DNA from: Nannocystis sp.
GTDB taxonomy: Bacteria > Myxococcota_A > Polyangia > Nannocystales > Nannocystaceae
Direction: 5' to 3'
NCBI GenBank assembly: GCA_016712315.1
Contig: JADJRG010000013.1
Coordinates: 2,791,548 to 2,855,547, forward strand
Length of the DNA stretch: 64,000 nucleotides
The translations under genes and the position numbers were made by a program. Below are positions 47,382 to 59,106 of the stretch, piece by piece (the stretch's first letter is position 1; each line of letters begins with the position of its first letter). Below the pieces are notes generated by a model, which made no database searches, was not told where the DNA came from, and was given only the letters and a program-made list of their open reading frames with translations.

Positions 47382-50300
47382 TTAGTGAGAGGGCATCGAT
47401 GGCCCCCGTACCTCGGCGAGCGAGACAGTCCGGCCGTAGCTACGCTCGCAGGTCCCCCATTTGGCGGTGGCGTCTGCGAGGGGCTCGGCGAGGTAACGCT
47501 TGCGCTGCTCGGGGGTGAGGCAAGCGGTGGTCCTCGCACGAAGCTGGTCGCGGAGTGTGACAGGGTCGATGGTCCAGATGCGCGCAGTGCCGTCGACGGA
47601 GGCGGTGACGACGCTGCGCCCGTCCGGCGAGAACGACGCCGACACGACCTCCTCCTCGTGACCGCGGAGGACCTCCGGCTCGCCGGAGCCGTCGGCTCGC
47701 CACACGCGCGCGGTGCCGTCCCAGGAGGCGGTGACGACGCCGCGCCCGTCCGGCGAGAACGACACCGACACGACCCTCCCCGCGTGACCGAGGAGGACAA
47801 CCGCCTCGCCGGAGCCGTCGGCTCGCCACACACGTGCGGTGCCGTCTTCGGAGCCGGTGACGACGCTGCGCCCGTCCGGCGAGAACGACGCCGACACGAC
47901 CCCCATTCGTGACCGAGGAGGACAACCGCCTCGCCGGAGCCGTCGGCTCGCCACACGCGCGCGGTGCCGTCCAAGGAGGCGGTGACGACGCTGCGCCCGT
48001 CCGGCGAGAACGACGCCGACACGACCCTCCCCGCGTGACCGCGGAGGACAACCGGCTCGCCGGAGCCGTCGGCTCGCCACACTCGCGCGGCTCCGGCGGT
48101 GACGACGCTGCGCCCGTCCGGCGAGAACGACGCCGTCTCGTGACCGCGGAGGACAACCGGCTCGCCGGAGCCGTCGGCTCGCCACACGCGCGCGGTTCCG
48201 TCCGAGGAGGCGGTGACGACGCTGAGCCCGTCCGGCGAAAATGACGCCGACACGACAGTCTTCTCGTGACCGCGGAGGACAACCGCCTCGCCGGAGCCAT
48301 CGGCTCGCCACACGCGCGCGAATCCGTCCGAGGAGGCGGTGACGACGCTGCGCCCGTCCGGCGAGAACGACGCCGACTTCACCCCGCTCTCGTGACCGCG
48401 GAGGACAACCGCCTCGCCGGAGCCGTCGGCTCGCCACACGCGTGCGGTTCCGTCCGAGGAGGCGGTGACGACGCTGCGCCCATCCGGCGAGAACGACGCC
48501 GACACGACCTCCTCCTCGTGACCGCGGAGGACCTCCGGCTCGCCGGAGCCGTCGGCTCGCCACACGCGCGCGGTCCCGTCCCAGGAGGCGGTGACGACGC
48601 TGCGCCCATCCGGCGAGAACGACGCCGACACGACCGGATCCTTCTCGTGACCGCGGAGGACCTCCGGCTCGCCGGAGCCGTCGGCTCGCCACACACGTGC
48701 GGTGCCGTCTTTGGAGGCCGTGACGACTCTGCGCCCGTCCGGCGAAAATGACGCCGACACGACAGTCTTCTCGTGACCGCGGAGGACAACCGCCTCGCCG
48801 GAGCCATCGGCTAGCCACACGCGCGAGGTTCCGTCCGAGGAGGCGGTGACGACGCTGCGCCCGTCCGGCGAGAACGACGCCGACACGACCTCAGCATCCT
48901 TCTCGTGACCTCGGAGGACAACCGGCTTGCCGGAGCCGTCGGCTCGCCACACGCGCGAGGTTCCGTCCGTGGAGGCGGTGATGACGCTGCGCCCGTCCGG
49001 CGAGAACGACGCCGACACGACCACAGCATCCTTCTCGTGACCGCGGAGGACAACCGGCTCGCCGGAGCCGTCGGCTCGCCACACGCGCGCGGTTCCGTCC
49101 GAGGAGGCGGTGACGACGCTGCGCCCGTCCGGCGAGAACGACGCCGACACGACCACAGCATCCTTCTCGTGACCGCGGAGGACAACCGGCTCGCCGGAGC
49201 CGTCGGCTCGCCACACGCGCGCGGTGCCGTCCCAGGAGGCGGTGACGACGCTGCGCCCGTCCGGCGAGAACGACGCCGACTTCACCCCGCTCTCGTGACC
49301 GCCGAGGACAACCGGCTCGCCGGAGCCGTCGGCTCGCCACACACGCGCGGTACCGTCTTTGGAGGCGGTGACGACACTGCGCCCGTCCGGCGAGAACGAC
49401 GCCGACACGACCTCAGCATCCTTCTCGTGACCGCGGAGGACAACCGGCTCGCCGGAGCCGTCGGCTCGCCACACGCGCGCGGTGCCGTCCCAGGAGGCGG
49501 TGACGACGCTGCGTCCGTCCGGCGAGAACGACGCCGACGTCACCCACTTCTCGTGACCGTGGAGTATTGAAATGAGCGCCGGTCGAGCTACGGCCTCGAC
49601 CGCCAACTGAATCCAACCCTCGGATGCGCCCGGCTCCTCCTCCTCGGCCAGGATGAGGTCTGCGGAATTGAGATCATTCCCCATCAGAGCCAGGCGCACC
49701 CCGGCGACCCGCTGGGCGCTCAGCGCGCGCTTCGCCTCGTTTTGTGCTCGCTCGGCCTCCTTGTTCGCGCGCTCGGCCTCCGCGAGCGCGGCCTTCTCTG
49801 CGTCGGAAGCCTGCTTCGCAGCTTCTTCTGCGTCCGCCTCGGCGCCCAGCGCCCAGATCCCGAGGCCGATGGACAGCAGGAGCATCACCGAGAGCGAGGA
49901 GATCACCGCGATCACCCGCCGTCGCTGGCGTCGGCGCTGGGCCTCGCGCTCCGCCTCGACTCGCCTGCGCTCCGCCTCGCTGGCCTCGACGAACGCACGC
50001 ACCGGCGCGTCGACATCGTCGCCGTTCTTCTCCACAAATTCGAGGGCTCGATCGAGCCTTGTGCCGGTGAGCGAGGTCTGGTGCTCGGACCACACCCGCA
50101 ACCTCTCGAGCTCCGCGAGCTTTTCGCGATCCTCGCCGATCCAGCGCCGAAGCACGCCCCAGCGCCGGATCAGCGCCTCGTGGGCGATCTCGAGGGTCTG
50201 CGTCTTCGTGTGCTCGTCCTCGCTGCGGACCACCAGGCGCGCGTCGACCAGGCGGGCCAGAGCCGCCTCAAACACGGCGCGCCGAGCCTCGTCCCCGGAC

Positions 50301-52320
50301 GGCTGGATCTGGGTGAGCTGGACGCGGCGGCGCGTATCGACGGCCTCGTCGTCGCGGGTGTCGACCAGCCGCACGAGGATCTTCCGCGCCTGCCGCTGCT
50401 GCTCCGGGGCCAGCCCTCCTACGAGCTCATCGGCGTCCCTCTCCAGCGCGCCGACGAGGCCGCCCATCGCCTCGTAGGCGTCGGCCGTCAGAGTGTCACC
50501 GTCGCGCTGCGCCCACAGGCGCCGAGGGCGTATTGCAGGAGCGGCAGGGCGCCCGGCTCCGCGCCGACGTCGGCGAGGATCCGGTCGAGCAGGCCAGGCG
50601 CGAAGCGGAGGCCGACCCGCTCGGCGGGGCGCTCCAGGACGTCGCGCACTTGTTTGGGATCCATGCGCGCCACGGCGACCCGGTGGGCCTCGTCGTAGGC
50701 GACGCGGTCGAGGCTGAGGCCGGCGTCGTCGAGCACGAGGTCGCCGCAGCGGCCGAGGAAGTCGACGCGTAAGGTGACGATGACGTGGAGCCCAGTGTCG
50801 AGGCTCGCGAGGGACCAGAGTCGCTGGGCGAACGCCGCCCGCTCCGCGGGGTCCTCGGTATGGGTGAAGAGCTCTTCGAACTGGTCGACGATCAGGAGGA
50901 GCGGCCTCCCAGCGGGCGCGCCTGGGAGGAGCGCCGCGAGTGTGGCGCTAGGAGTCGCGCCCGGCCGCATGGTCTCGATGACCCAGGGACCCTCGCGTGT
51001 CGGCTTCAAGCGACCGACTTCGGGCACCACACCCGCGAGGACCACGGACGACTTGCCGGTGCCCGACGCGCCGTAGACGACCAAAAATCGAGGCCGCCCG
51101 GCGTCGATGAGGGCCTGCATGTCGGCGATGGCCTCCTCGCGCTCCGCGTCCCGGCCGAAGAAGAAGCGGCGGTGCTCGGGCTCAAACGCGCGCAGGCCGC
51201 GATACGGGCAGAAGACGACCGGGCGGGTGTCGTCGCCGTCGGCCTCGCGGGCGTAGAGCTGGAGGCTCGCCCAGTCGAGGTGCTGCGTGAGGCGGGCCAA
51301 GCGGGCGCGGGCGAGCGGGAGGGCGCGCTCGAGCGGGTGCAGATCGACGAGGAGCGCGCGATACAGAGCTTCGGCGAGGATGTTCGAGCCAGCGACCGAG
51401 AGCGGGTAACGGGAGGCGACGACCGACTGGATCCCGCCGCGATGGAGCGCCTGGGCGACGCTGCCGAGGTGATTGCCCGGGTCGCCGATGTTGCCGCCGT
51501 CGCACGCGGCGAGCACGACCAGACGTAAGGTCTTCGTGTGGGGGGCGAGGAGCTGGCGAAGGCGCCCACCGTCGACGACGCTCGAGTTGCCCTCTTCGTC
51601 GCCGAGCACGAGGCCGAAGGTCGCGCCGGCGCGGCCCCCGTGGCAGAGCAGGTGAAGCGCCGCGAAGGGCCGACCCGCGGCCTCGGCGTGCTCGAGCACC
51701 TCGGCGAGGTGCGCCGCGGAGACATGAGCGATCACATCGTTCGACGGGTCGAAGAGGACATGCCCTTCGAGACATGCGCCCGAGATCGCCCGCTGGTGCT
51801 CGACGGCAGGGACGGCCCCGCCCGCGGCGGACCAGGCGAAGAGCACCCGCCCGCCCTCTGGCCGCGGCGAGGGGAGCTCCGCGGCGGTGGTGGTCCCGGG
51901 CCACTCTTGGCGGAGAATGACGCTGGGCAGCTCGCCGAGGTGGTGGCCCGCGGCGCCGACGGTGAGCAGCTCCCAGGGGAGCGCGTAGAGCTCGGCGGCG
52001 TTCGATCGGAGGGTTACGAGGACCGGGCGCCCGGCCTCGCTAGCGGCCCGGATCTGCTCGCTGAGGGCCTTCCAGCCGGTCGGTCGCAGCGCCTTCTGCA
52101 TAAGATCGCCGACGCGCTGGAGGATCGCCGGGTCGCGCCCCGGCCTGCGGATCACCTCGAGATCCGCGAGCAGCTGCGGCGACCACGGGATCTCAAGCCG
52201 ATCGAGGCTGCCCGCGGAGCCACGCAGGATGTAGCCCTGCGGCTCGAAGCGAAACGCATACGGGTCGTCTGGCTCGGCGATCCGGGTGAGCTCGAGGACG
52301 ATCGACAGCGGGGGAGGCAT
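47382..52320 (-). pseudogene. NLR-like CHAT-nSTAND1-WD40 protein, two frameshifts
   Basis: About 1646 codons in one orientation. Order: CHAT peptidase (to about 360; H227 in LHLLCHGGRAG, C273 in LVVLAACDGG), nSTAND1 ATPase (about 370-700; CPYRGLRAFEPEHRRFFFGR, P-loop GASGTGKS at 417-424, Walker B LLLIVDQFEELF), a transmembrane helix (VIAVISSLSVMLLLSIGLGIW), a charged coiled coil and 16 WD40 repeats. Frame is lost near 50519 (YALGA then ALWAQRDGD in the next frame) and near 47903 in a run of five G. Each break is repaired by adding one base. Known: this is the tripartite plan of NLR immune receptors. Inference: a defence receptor carried by the integrative element; functional state unknown. 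Confidence 0.85.
47590..49580 (-). repeat. Array of 16 nearly identical WD40 repeats
   Basis: Units of 123-135 bases encode xGHE...VVSASFSPDGRSVV followed by TASxDGTARVWRADGSGE. Most units differ only at a few sites: the two to four residues after GHE, one residue after TAS, and E/A plus P/V before VVL. The twelfth unit is internally deleted (GHETASFSPDG...AGAARVW). The DNA identity implies recent duplication or gene conversion. Confidence 0.92.
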
Positions 52321-52591
52321 ACGAGCAGGAGCAAGAATTTTGACAGGAGGGGACGTGCTGGTCCTGCGGAGCCCCCATCCGATCATCGTCGCACGCCGCG
52401 ACCGGCGCAACGCAACGTTCGCGCGCTGCCAACACCGCGAAGAACGAGCCCGCTCGCTCGCCGACACCCGGCAGGCCGATCACTCGTTTCCGCTCCTTAA
52501 CCTCTTGGCCTCGCCGGATCGTCGCCTTAGCACCTCGGCGAGGAACTGGTCGGACGTGGCACAGACCCCAGATTGACGGTCCGACCGGCCC

Positions 52592-53373
52592 ATGGGCATG
52601 CTCGGCGCCATGGGCATCCTCAAGTCCTTCACCGACGAGCTTCGCAAGGTCCAGGCCGAGCGCGAGGCTCAGCTCCTCCTCGAGGTCCTCCGTCGTCGCC
52701 TCGGCGATCTCACCTTCGGGGACCTCGCGGCGCTGATCACCAGTCCGCTCGGCAAGAAGCTGGCCGTCGTCAAGGTGAGCGAGGCGTTCGCTGTGGCGAC
52801 CGCGAGCTCTCCAACCGTCGTGACCACCCCCGCGGTGGAGGAGACGCGCACCTCGCCCGCTGCTCCGAAGGCGGCGAAGACCTCATCCAAGAAGGCGAGC
52901 AAATCGAGCCGCGCGAAGCCAGACCGCAAGGCGAAGGGGAAGGCGGCGAAGCCCAGCAACCCCCGGGAGCCCAAAGCTGCGAAGGCCCCGAAGGCTGAGC
53001 GGTCGGCGAAGAAGTCGACGAAGAAGACCGCGGCAAAGAAGAGCACGAAGGCCCTGGCGTCGGCGAAGCCGGCGACGACACCGAGCTCCGCGGCCGAAGG
53101 TCGCAAGGACGCGGCGGCGGCATCGAGCACCCCGCCGCAGGCGACGGGTCCGCGCGAGGTCTCCGCCCGGACCGCGGAGGGCAGGATCGCTTACGGCAAT
53201 TCGATCGTCGCGGCCCTGCGTGAGGCGGGTGACTGGATCTCGGGGACGGCTCTCCGCGCCAAGGTCGGTGGGAGCAGCGATCAACTGCGGTTGGGACTGA
53301 GCCGCCTCGCGGCCGAGGGGATGATCACCGGATCGGCGAGCGCGATGCGACTCGGTACAAGCTGAGCGGCTGA
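52592..53373 (+). pseudogene. Winged-helix protein with lysine-rich H1-like linker, 3' frameshift
   Basis: The protein has an N-terminal helical domain (LKSFTDELRKVQAEREAQLL, GDLTFGDLAALIT), a Lys/Ala/Ser linker of about 110 residues like a histone H1 tail (KKSTKKTAAKKSTK), and a winged-helix C-terminus (AALREAGDWISGTALRAKV, LGLSRLAAEGMITG). The read frame ends at 53365 with an atypical tail. Shifting by one base near GG at 53330-53331 gives IGERDATRYKLSG and a stop at 53373, which matches the wing ending of the family and of the protein at 7.3-8.0 kb. ATG 52592, 52598 or 52610 could start it. Probably nucleoid-associated or regulatory. Confidence 0.65.
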
Positions 53374-53418
53374 GCCTTCGGCGGCGGCTGGCGTCGTCCT
53401 CATCCTCGTCCTCGACCC

Positions 53419-53850
53419 CTAGGGGCAGGTCGGTGGCTCGCAGGTCGGCGCCGCCAGGCGCGGCTCCGGTCGTCGCCACAGCCAGACGCCGACCAGGCTC
53501 ATCATCAGGGCGGACGCCCCGTGGGCCCAGGGGTTGGCGGCGACGAGCAGCAGGATCACCAGGCACAGGGCCATGCTGATGGTCGCGGCCCATTTGGCCT
53601 GGCGGCTGACCGCGCCGTTGCTCTGCCAGTCGCGGATCATCGACCCGAAGATGCGATGGGCCAGCAACCATTGGTGCATGCGCCGCGAGCCGCGGGCCGC
53701 GGCCCAGGCGGCCACCAGGACGAAGGGCGTGGTGGGCAGCCCCGGGAGCACCACGCCCAGCATCGCTAGACCCAGCGCGGTCCAGGCGACGAGCAGCCAC
53801 AGCCAGCGCAGGCCAGTGGGGGCGGGATCGGTGGGGGCGTCGCGGCTCAC
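53419..53850 (-). CDS. DUF454 (YbaN-like) inner-membrane protein
   Basis: A 143-residue protein matching the YbaN/DUF454 family. Seen: first membrane helix RWLWLLVAWTALGLAMLG, the family hallmark GVVLPGLPTTPFVLVAAWAAARGS, HQWLLAHRIFGSMIRDW and SRQAKWAATISM, then two further hydrophobic segments. Known: small integral membrane proteins of unclear function. GTG 53850 is preferred because a longer frame to 53997 adds residues without family resemblance and overlaps the upstream region of the divergent double kinase. A Pro/Cys tail (EPPTCP) is unusual. Confidence 0.85.
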   Translation of the reverse strand: MSRDAPTDPAPTGLRWLWLLVAWTALGLAMLGVVLPGLPTTPFVLVAAWAAARGSRRMHQWLLAHRIFGSMIRDWQSNGAVSRQAKWAATISMALCLVILLLVAANPWAHGASALMMSLVGVWLWRRPEPRLAAPTCEPPTCP

Positions 53851-54036
53851 CCCGCCAGTTTGCAGCCGATGAGCTGCCCATATTCGGCAGGCTGGCAAAT
53901 TTCCCACACGAAACTTCAGCGCAGCGCGGGTCGGGATCGCATGGCTCGCCGATGCCTCTTCGACGAGCTCGTGCCGTAGCGCGCTGGCGTCGGCCACCCT
54001 TGCGGTTACCCCGGTATCGCGGCAGTCTCGCGCTCG

Positions 54037-56407
54037 ATGAGCGGAAACGAGCTACAGATCCCACCATTGACCCGTGCTGCCGCGCGGATCATCGGCGGGC
54101 GTTTTCATGTGGTTGACGAGCTGGGGCGCGGGGGGACCGGTGTGGTCCACCGCTGCGTGGATCTGGAGCTCGGTCGCTTCGCGGCGGTGAAGGTGTTCTC
54201 CCTCTTCGAGGGGGACGGGGCGGAGTTCGATGACGCGCGGCGCCGATTTGTCGATGAGGCGCGGCTGCTGGCCAGCTCGCGGCACCCGCAGATCGTCGAG
54301 ATCTTCGACTCCGGCCTGACCCCGGAGGGCGCGCCCTATATCGCGACGGAGCTGCTCAGCGGCCCTGTTCTTTCGGGCAGGGGGCCGATGGACTGGCGGG
54401 ATGTCGTGGAGATCGGGGTGCAGGTGGCGCAGGCGTTGGTGGCGCTGCATGGACGCGGGATCATCCATCGGGACATCAAACCCGCGAATATCCTGGCGGT
54501 CGGGCCCGCGGCGACGGGGCCGCTCTTTATAAAAGTCATCGACCTGGGGATCGCGAAGGTGCTCGACTGGGCGCGGGTCAATCCCGAGTTGACGAGGCGC
54601 TTTCGGGCGCGCGAGACGAGGCTCGGTGAGATCTTGGGTACGCCGGGCTACGTCGCACCCGAGGCGGGACAGGGACCTGCCGATCCGCAGCTCGACGTCT
54701 TCGGGCTCGGGGTGACGCTCTATCAGCTCTGCACCGGGGTGAGCCCTGGACATGGGCCGATGAGACCGCTGCGTGAGCTGGTTCCCAAGGCGCCCGCGCT
54801 GCTCGAAGAGTTGCTCTCCGCGATGCTGTCGGCCGATCTCGATGAGCGGCCAAAGACCGCGTTGATCGTGCTCGATCGCCTGCTCGCGGTCCTCGCAGCG
54901 GCGAGTGAGACAGGCACGCCCGCGCAAGGGCAGCGGATCTTCGCCCAAACATTTGAGCTGATCGACGTGCTCGGCAGCGGCGCGCGATCGACGGTGATCC
55001 GCGGCTATGACCGCGTGGCGCAGCGCGAGGTCGCGATCAAGGTTCTTAAAGATGAGCTCAGGGGCGACGCGGAGGAGCGGCGGCGCTTCGCGGTGGAGGC
55101 GATGCTGCTCGGGCGCTTGGATGACCCGGCGATCCCGCGGATCTACGGCGGCACGATCGACACGGCGGGCGACGATGACCCTGTCTTTTTGGTCATGTCG
55201 GTAGCCACAGGCGAGCTGGCGAGTCGGGTCGGCTTCGGCCGCGAGCCCTTGGTAGTGTCTGAGGTGATCGAGGCGGGAAAACAGCTCGCGCGCGCTCTTG
55301 TCAAAATTCACGAGATCGGGGCGCTGCACCGCGATATCAACCCCTCGAACGTGCTGGTAGAGCGCGGGCCGAAGCTGCGCGCGAGCTTGATCGATCTTGG
55401 GATGGCGGAGCTGACGCCGCGCTTCTATGCGGTCGATCGGCGCTACATGACGCCGCCAGAGCGGCGCGCGGCATGCCCGCGCGATCTGAAAAATTCTAAA
55501 GAACCTCGAGTGGACGGCGCCGGAGGTGCGCCTTGGTGCGCCGTGGTCCCCGCTGTGTGATGTGTTTTCGTTGGCCTTTGTGCTGTTTCGGCTGGCGACG
55601 GGCAAGGTACCGTGGCGGACGGGAAGCGCGCAGGTGGCCTCCTTGGAGGCGTGGATGCCGGGCTGTCCCGAGGGCCTCAAAGAGGCGTTCGCTGGGGCGC
55701 TGGCGCTGAATCCCGCGCAGCGGCTGGATGCTGCGGGCTTGCTGGATGCGCTGGAGCTGGCGGAGGAGGAGCTGCGCGAGGAGCAGATCGTGCAGATGGA
55801 GAAGGCGCGCGCGGCAGAGCTGGCGACCGTCGGCGCGGAGGAGCCCCGACGCAAGATGTGGAGCGGCCGACCCGTAAGCGCGGATCCCTCGCCACCGCTG
55901 GATCCACTGCAACACCCTGCGCCACGGGCCCCTCGCTGGCGAAGGGTGGTTGAGGGCATCGCGAGCGCGGCGGCACTGATCGCGATCGGCTGGTGGTCGC
56001 GAGGGCTCGCGGCGCCGCCGAAAGTCGCGCCGGTGAGTATCGCAGCATCGGCAGGCGCGAGCACGACGATGGTTGAGGAGCAGCCGCCGATCGCCGCGGT
56101 GATGAGGCGGCCTGAGCATGACGTGGCGCCGCCGATCGCCGCCGTGCTGACGACGCCGACCCCGGAGCTGCCGACGATGCGGGAGGCGCTGGAGCGCTCT
56201 GAGGCGGCTTTTGTGGGCTGCGCAGGGCTCGCCGAGGACCCTCTCCTAGTTCGCTTTGTCACCGTCGATGGCTCGGAGTCGTTTGCGTCGGTGTCGATCA
56301 TCGGAGCTCCGACCGCGGAGGTCGAGGGCTGCGTCGCGGCGCTTGCGTCGTCCATCCGCTTCACCCCTTCCGTCGCGTTGTCCCTGATCAAGAAGTACTT
56401 GCCGTGA
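54037..56407 (+). pseudogene. Tandem double Ser/Thr kinase membrane protein, one frameshift
   Basis: One protein with two kinase domains. Domain 1 (residues 22-285): LGRGGTGVV, K52, HRDIKPAN (144-151), DLG (169-171), GTPGYVAPE: looks active. Domain 2 (about 306-560): LGSGARSTV, K335, HRDINPSN (431-438) with Asn at the place of the catalytic-loop Lys, DLG (453-455). The frame breaks near 55498 (an extra base in AAAGAACCTCGAG); the next frame restores LEWTAPEVRLGAP and DVFSLAFVLFRLATG, then a transmembrane helix (ASAAALIAIGWWS) and a TonB-like C-terminal domain (FVTVDGSESFASVSIIG). Its stop overlaps the GTG start of the next gene. Inference: active kinase plus degenerate sensor-type kinase domain. 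Confidence 0.75.
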
Positions 56408-57398
56408 AAAAGTCGACCCGTACGATCCACGGGAGCCCCGCGTGGGGGCTCATGCTGATTTTGAGCGCAGAGACCCCGCGGGTCGCGCTTGCGCGACCAG
56501 GAGCGCCTCAGCAGGGAAATTGTGAGCTGGCCGATCATACATGTCAGGCCGAGCGCTGGCAGCGTAAGGCCGCATCCGCGACCTCGCCGAAGTTCAAGGC
56601 GGTCTACCTGCACGCGGCCTTTCTCTCCTACCTCGCGCGCTTCGACGAATCAGGCGATACCCGAGCGCTGTGCTCCGCTCACCGCGCGCTGCACCGGAGC
56701 TTGGAGATCGAGGATCAGCCAGCAGAGCAGCGGACCTCCTTCGAGGCCGCGCGCGCGGGCTGGTGTCGCGCGAGAAGCAGCGTGGGGTGCGGTGTGGATC
56801 GGGTCAGCGAGCGTCGAAGAGCAATGCGCCGATCGTGGCGACAGTGAGCGAGCCGGCGACGCCGACGAGCGAGTTGGATCCACCGCCGCCATTTCTGGCG
56901 GTGGGGCCGGCATCGGGCGTCAAGGTAAACGAAGTCCTCGCGGCCGAGCCGAGCGCCGACACCTCGCCGCCTGTACCCCCAGAGGAGCACGCCGCCGCGT
57001 CGATGACGTCGAGCCCCCTGGCGCCACAGGTCGACGCTCGGGGCGACGCGAGCCGCCCGCTGACGATCGGTGGTGCCGTCATGCTGGGCCTGGGCCTCTC
57101 CCTCGGCGGCGTCGCGGCCTACGCAGGCGCTCGTTCGTCGGCCTTGGCGCGTGAGGGGCGTGAGATCCAGGCCATGTCGGCGATCATGCCGCTCGATGAC
57201 GCGGCGCTGCGCGAGGACGTGGCGCTCGCCGACGGATACCGCACGTGGACATCGGTCACGATCGCGACGGCGATCACCGGCGGGGTCGCAGTGGTCATCG
57301 GCGCGACGCTGCTCGGGGTCGGTCACCACCGCAAGAAAAGGCCACCGATGGCCCTGATCCCCACCGGCAAGGGCCTTGCCCTTCATGTGCGTTTTTGA
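56404..57398 (+). pseudogene. Exported membrane protein cotranslated with the double kinase, frameshifted
   Basis: GTG 56404 overlaps the kinase stop (GTGA). First frame: signal-like N-terminus (WGLMLILSAETPRVALA), then a helical region SPKFKAVYLHAAFLSYLARF and HRALHRSLEIED. Second frame (from about 56800): Pro/Ser linker and two hydrophobic segments, LTIGGAVMLGLGLSLGGVAAYAG and VTIATAITGGVAVVIGATLLGVG, then a basic end HHRKKRPPMAL. The join lies somewhere between 56740 and 56850 and needs a one-base change. Known: genes of this plan often sit beside myxobacterial membrane kinases; function unknown. Confidence 0.6.
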
Positions 57399-57422
57399 GC
57401 AGTATCGGACCGGCACACGAGC

Positions 57423-59078
57423 ATGAGCACAGCACACCGCAGCAGCACCCTCCTGATCGTCGCATGTGCGCTCGCCGCCTGTGAGCCGCCCTGGCACCCG
57501 CTCCACCAGTGGGAGGAGAGCGAGACGTCCACCGAGAAAAGCACGAGCAGCGGCAAGCTCACCGGCTTGGTGACAGGCACCTCAAGCGACGTGACCAGCG
57601 ACGACAGCAGCGGCTCAGCGAGCGAGAGCGCAGGTGAGACCGGCGACGAGACCACCGAAGCAGCGACCGGCAAGCCGATCGAGGCCGCCGACGATCCTCG
57701 ACGTCGAGCTGACGCCGAACCCGATCGTTTTTAACGGGCTGATCGCGGTGACCGTGAACGCCGTGCAGTCCGAGGGCGTGCGCATGACGCTCGCGGACGG
57801 CGTCGAGGTGGAGCTGGACGCAGCCGACGAGCCCGGCGTTTTTGCAGGAGAGATCGCGGTGACGAGCGGTTTTTAAATGGCTCACACCTCGCCCTGCTGA
57901 CGCCGTGGGCCGGCGAAGGCGAGGGCGAGGCGGTGGAGGCGAGCTACACGATCGCCCTGCCGACCCCGGCTCAGAGCTGTACTGGGAGACAGGTGATCTG
58001 ATCGGCGCCGGTCAAGTGGCGGCGATGGCCGTCCTGCCCGACGGGTCGATCCTCGAGCTGGGCCAGCGTTTGGTCGACGGCAAGTCGCGCTGCTACCTGC
58101 GGCAGCGCGACAAGGGCAGCGGCTGGAAGCAGGATGAGCTGGTCGAAATTCTGCCGGCGATGGACTGCCTCGCCGTGGACATCAAGGTGTCGCCGTCGGG
58201 CTCGATCTTCGTGCTGGCGAAGCGCGTGCTCAACAACGAGATCCGCTGGTGGCTCGGCGAGATCGAGGCGTGGGGCGCGAGCCCGGTCCACCGCGGGCTC
58301 GGCGAGAAGAACAAAATGCGGCTGCGCTCGCGGTCCATGGCTCGGGCATGGTGGCCGTCTGCGGCGATGCGCCGACGCAATTTCCCGACGCGAAGGACGC
58401 GGCGGCATGGCTGGTGCGACCGAAGCTGCCGGGGAGGCGTGGACGTTTGACTACCGACCTGAGGGCTTTAACCCGCACAGATTCGCGGAGACGACGCGGG
58501 ACTGTGCCTTCGCGGGCGACACACTTGTGATGGTCGGGGAGGCGCAGGGTAAGCATGAGAAGCTCAAGCCCGACCCCGTCGACCGCCACTTCTTGCTCCG
58601 ATTCGAGACGATGGCCAAGACCGCTGACTGGACGGTCGCAAGCGGTCAGGTCGACCTTCAGAGCGGGGCGACGACGGTTGTCGTCGATGACCAGGGGCGT
58701 TACTGGACGGGCGGATACGTCTGCGGCGATCCCTGCAACCAGCCGATGATGGAGCTGCGGGCCTACAGCCCCGGCGGCTCCTTGTTCTGGAAGACGCAGA
58801 TCGGCGCCGTGACGAACAAGAACTGGGGCCCGCACGACCTCGTGTGGAGCCCCGCCGGCTACGCGGTGATCGCCATGGGCGGCACCATGGGAGGCGAGCT
58901 CGCGTTCGCGGTGCAAGCCTACTCGACCGCGCAGCTCGACCCCCTGTGGAGCTACAGCCGCAAGGACAACCAGTACATGTACATGGCCTACGCGCTGGCA
59001 GTCGGGCTCTTCGGCGAAGTCTACGCCGGTGGGTTCGCCATGAGCGGGTACCCTGCGGTGGCCTACATCGCCGGCTGA
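57423..59078 (+). pseudogene. Large surface lipoprotein with beta-propeller-like C-terminus, several frameshifts
   Basis: Start ATG 57423: signal ending LIVACALAAC, then a Thr/Ser/Asp linker (SSGKLTGLVTGTSSDVTSD). The rest continues in other frames: ILDVELTPNPIVFNGLIAVTVNAV (from about 57685), WAGEGEGEAVEASYTIALP and YWETGDLIGAGQVAAMAVL (from about 57905), AALAVHGSGMVAVCGD (about 58320), and TTVVVDDQGRYWTGGYVCGD to the end GYPAVAYIAG (from about 58400). At least four one-base shifts are needed. The repeated strand-like blocks suggest a propeller. No enzyme motif seen. The number of shifts is unusual even for a pseudogene and may be sequence error. Confidence 0.65.
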
Positions 59079-59106
59079 CAGCTGCTCGCCTCACCGCTCA
59101 CCTGCA

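Noticed and set aside
47306..47905. Arg/Ser/Pro-rich C-terminus of the 1053-codon WD40 frame
   Set aside because: It is out-of-frame reading after a one-base loss in GGGGG; the neighbouring frame restores three more WD repeats and a natural C-terminus ending at 47382.
47590..49580. Regular DNA repeats that might be taken for a CRISPR or satellite array
   Set aside because: Units are 123-135 bases, have no unique spacers and encode WD40 repeats in frame.
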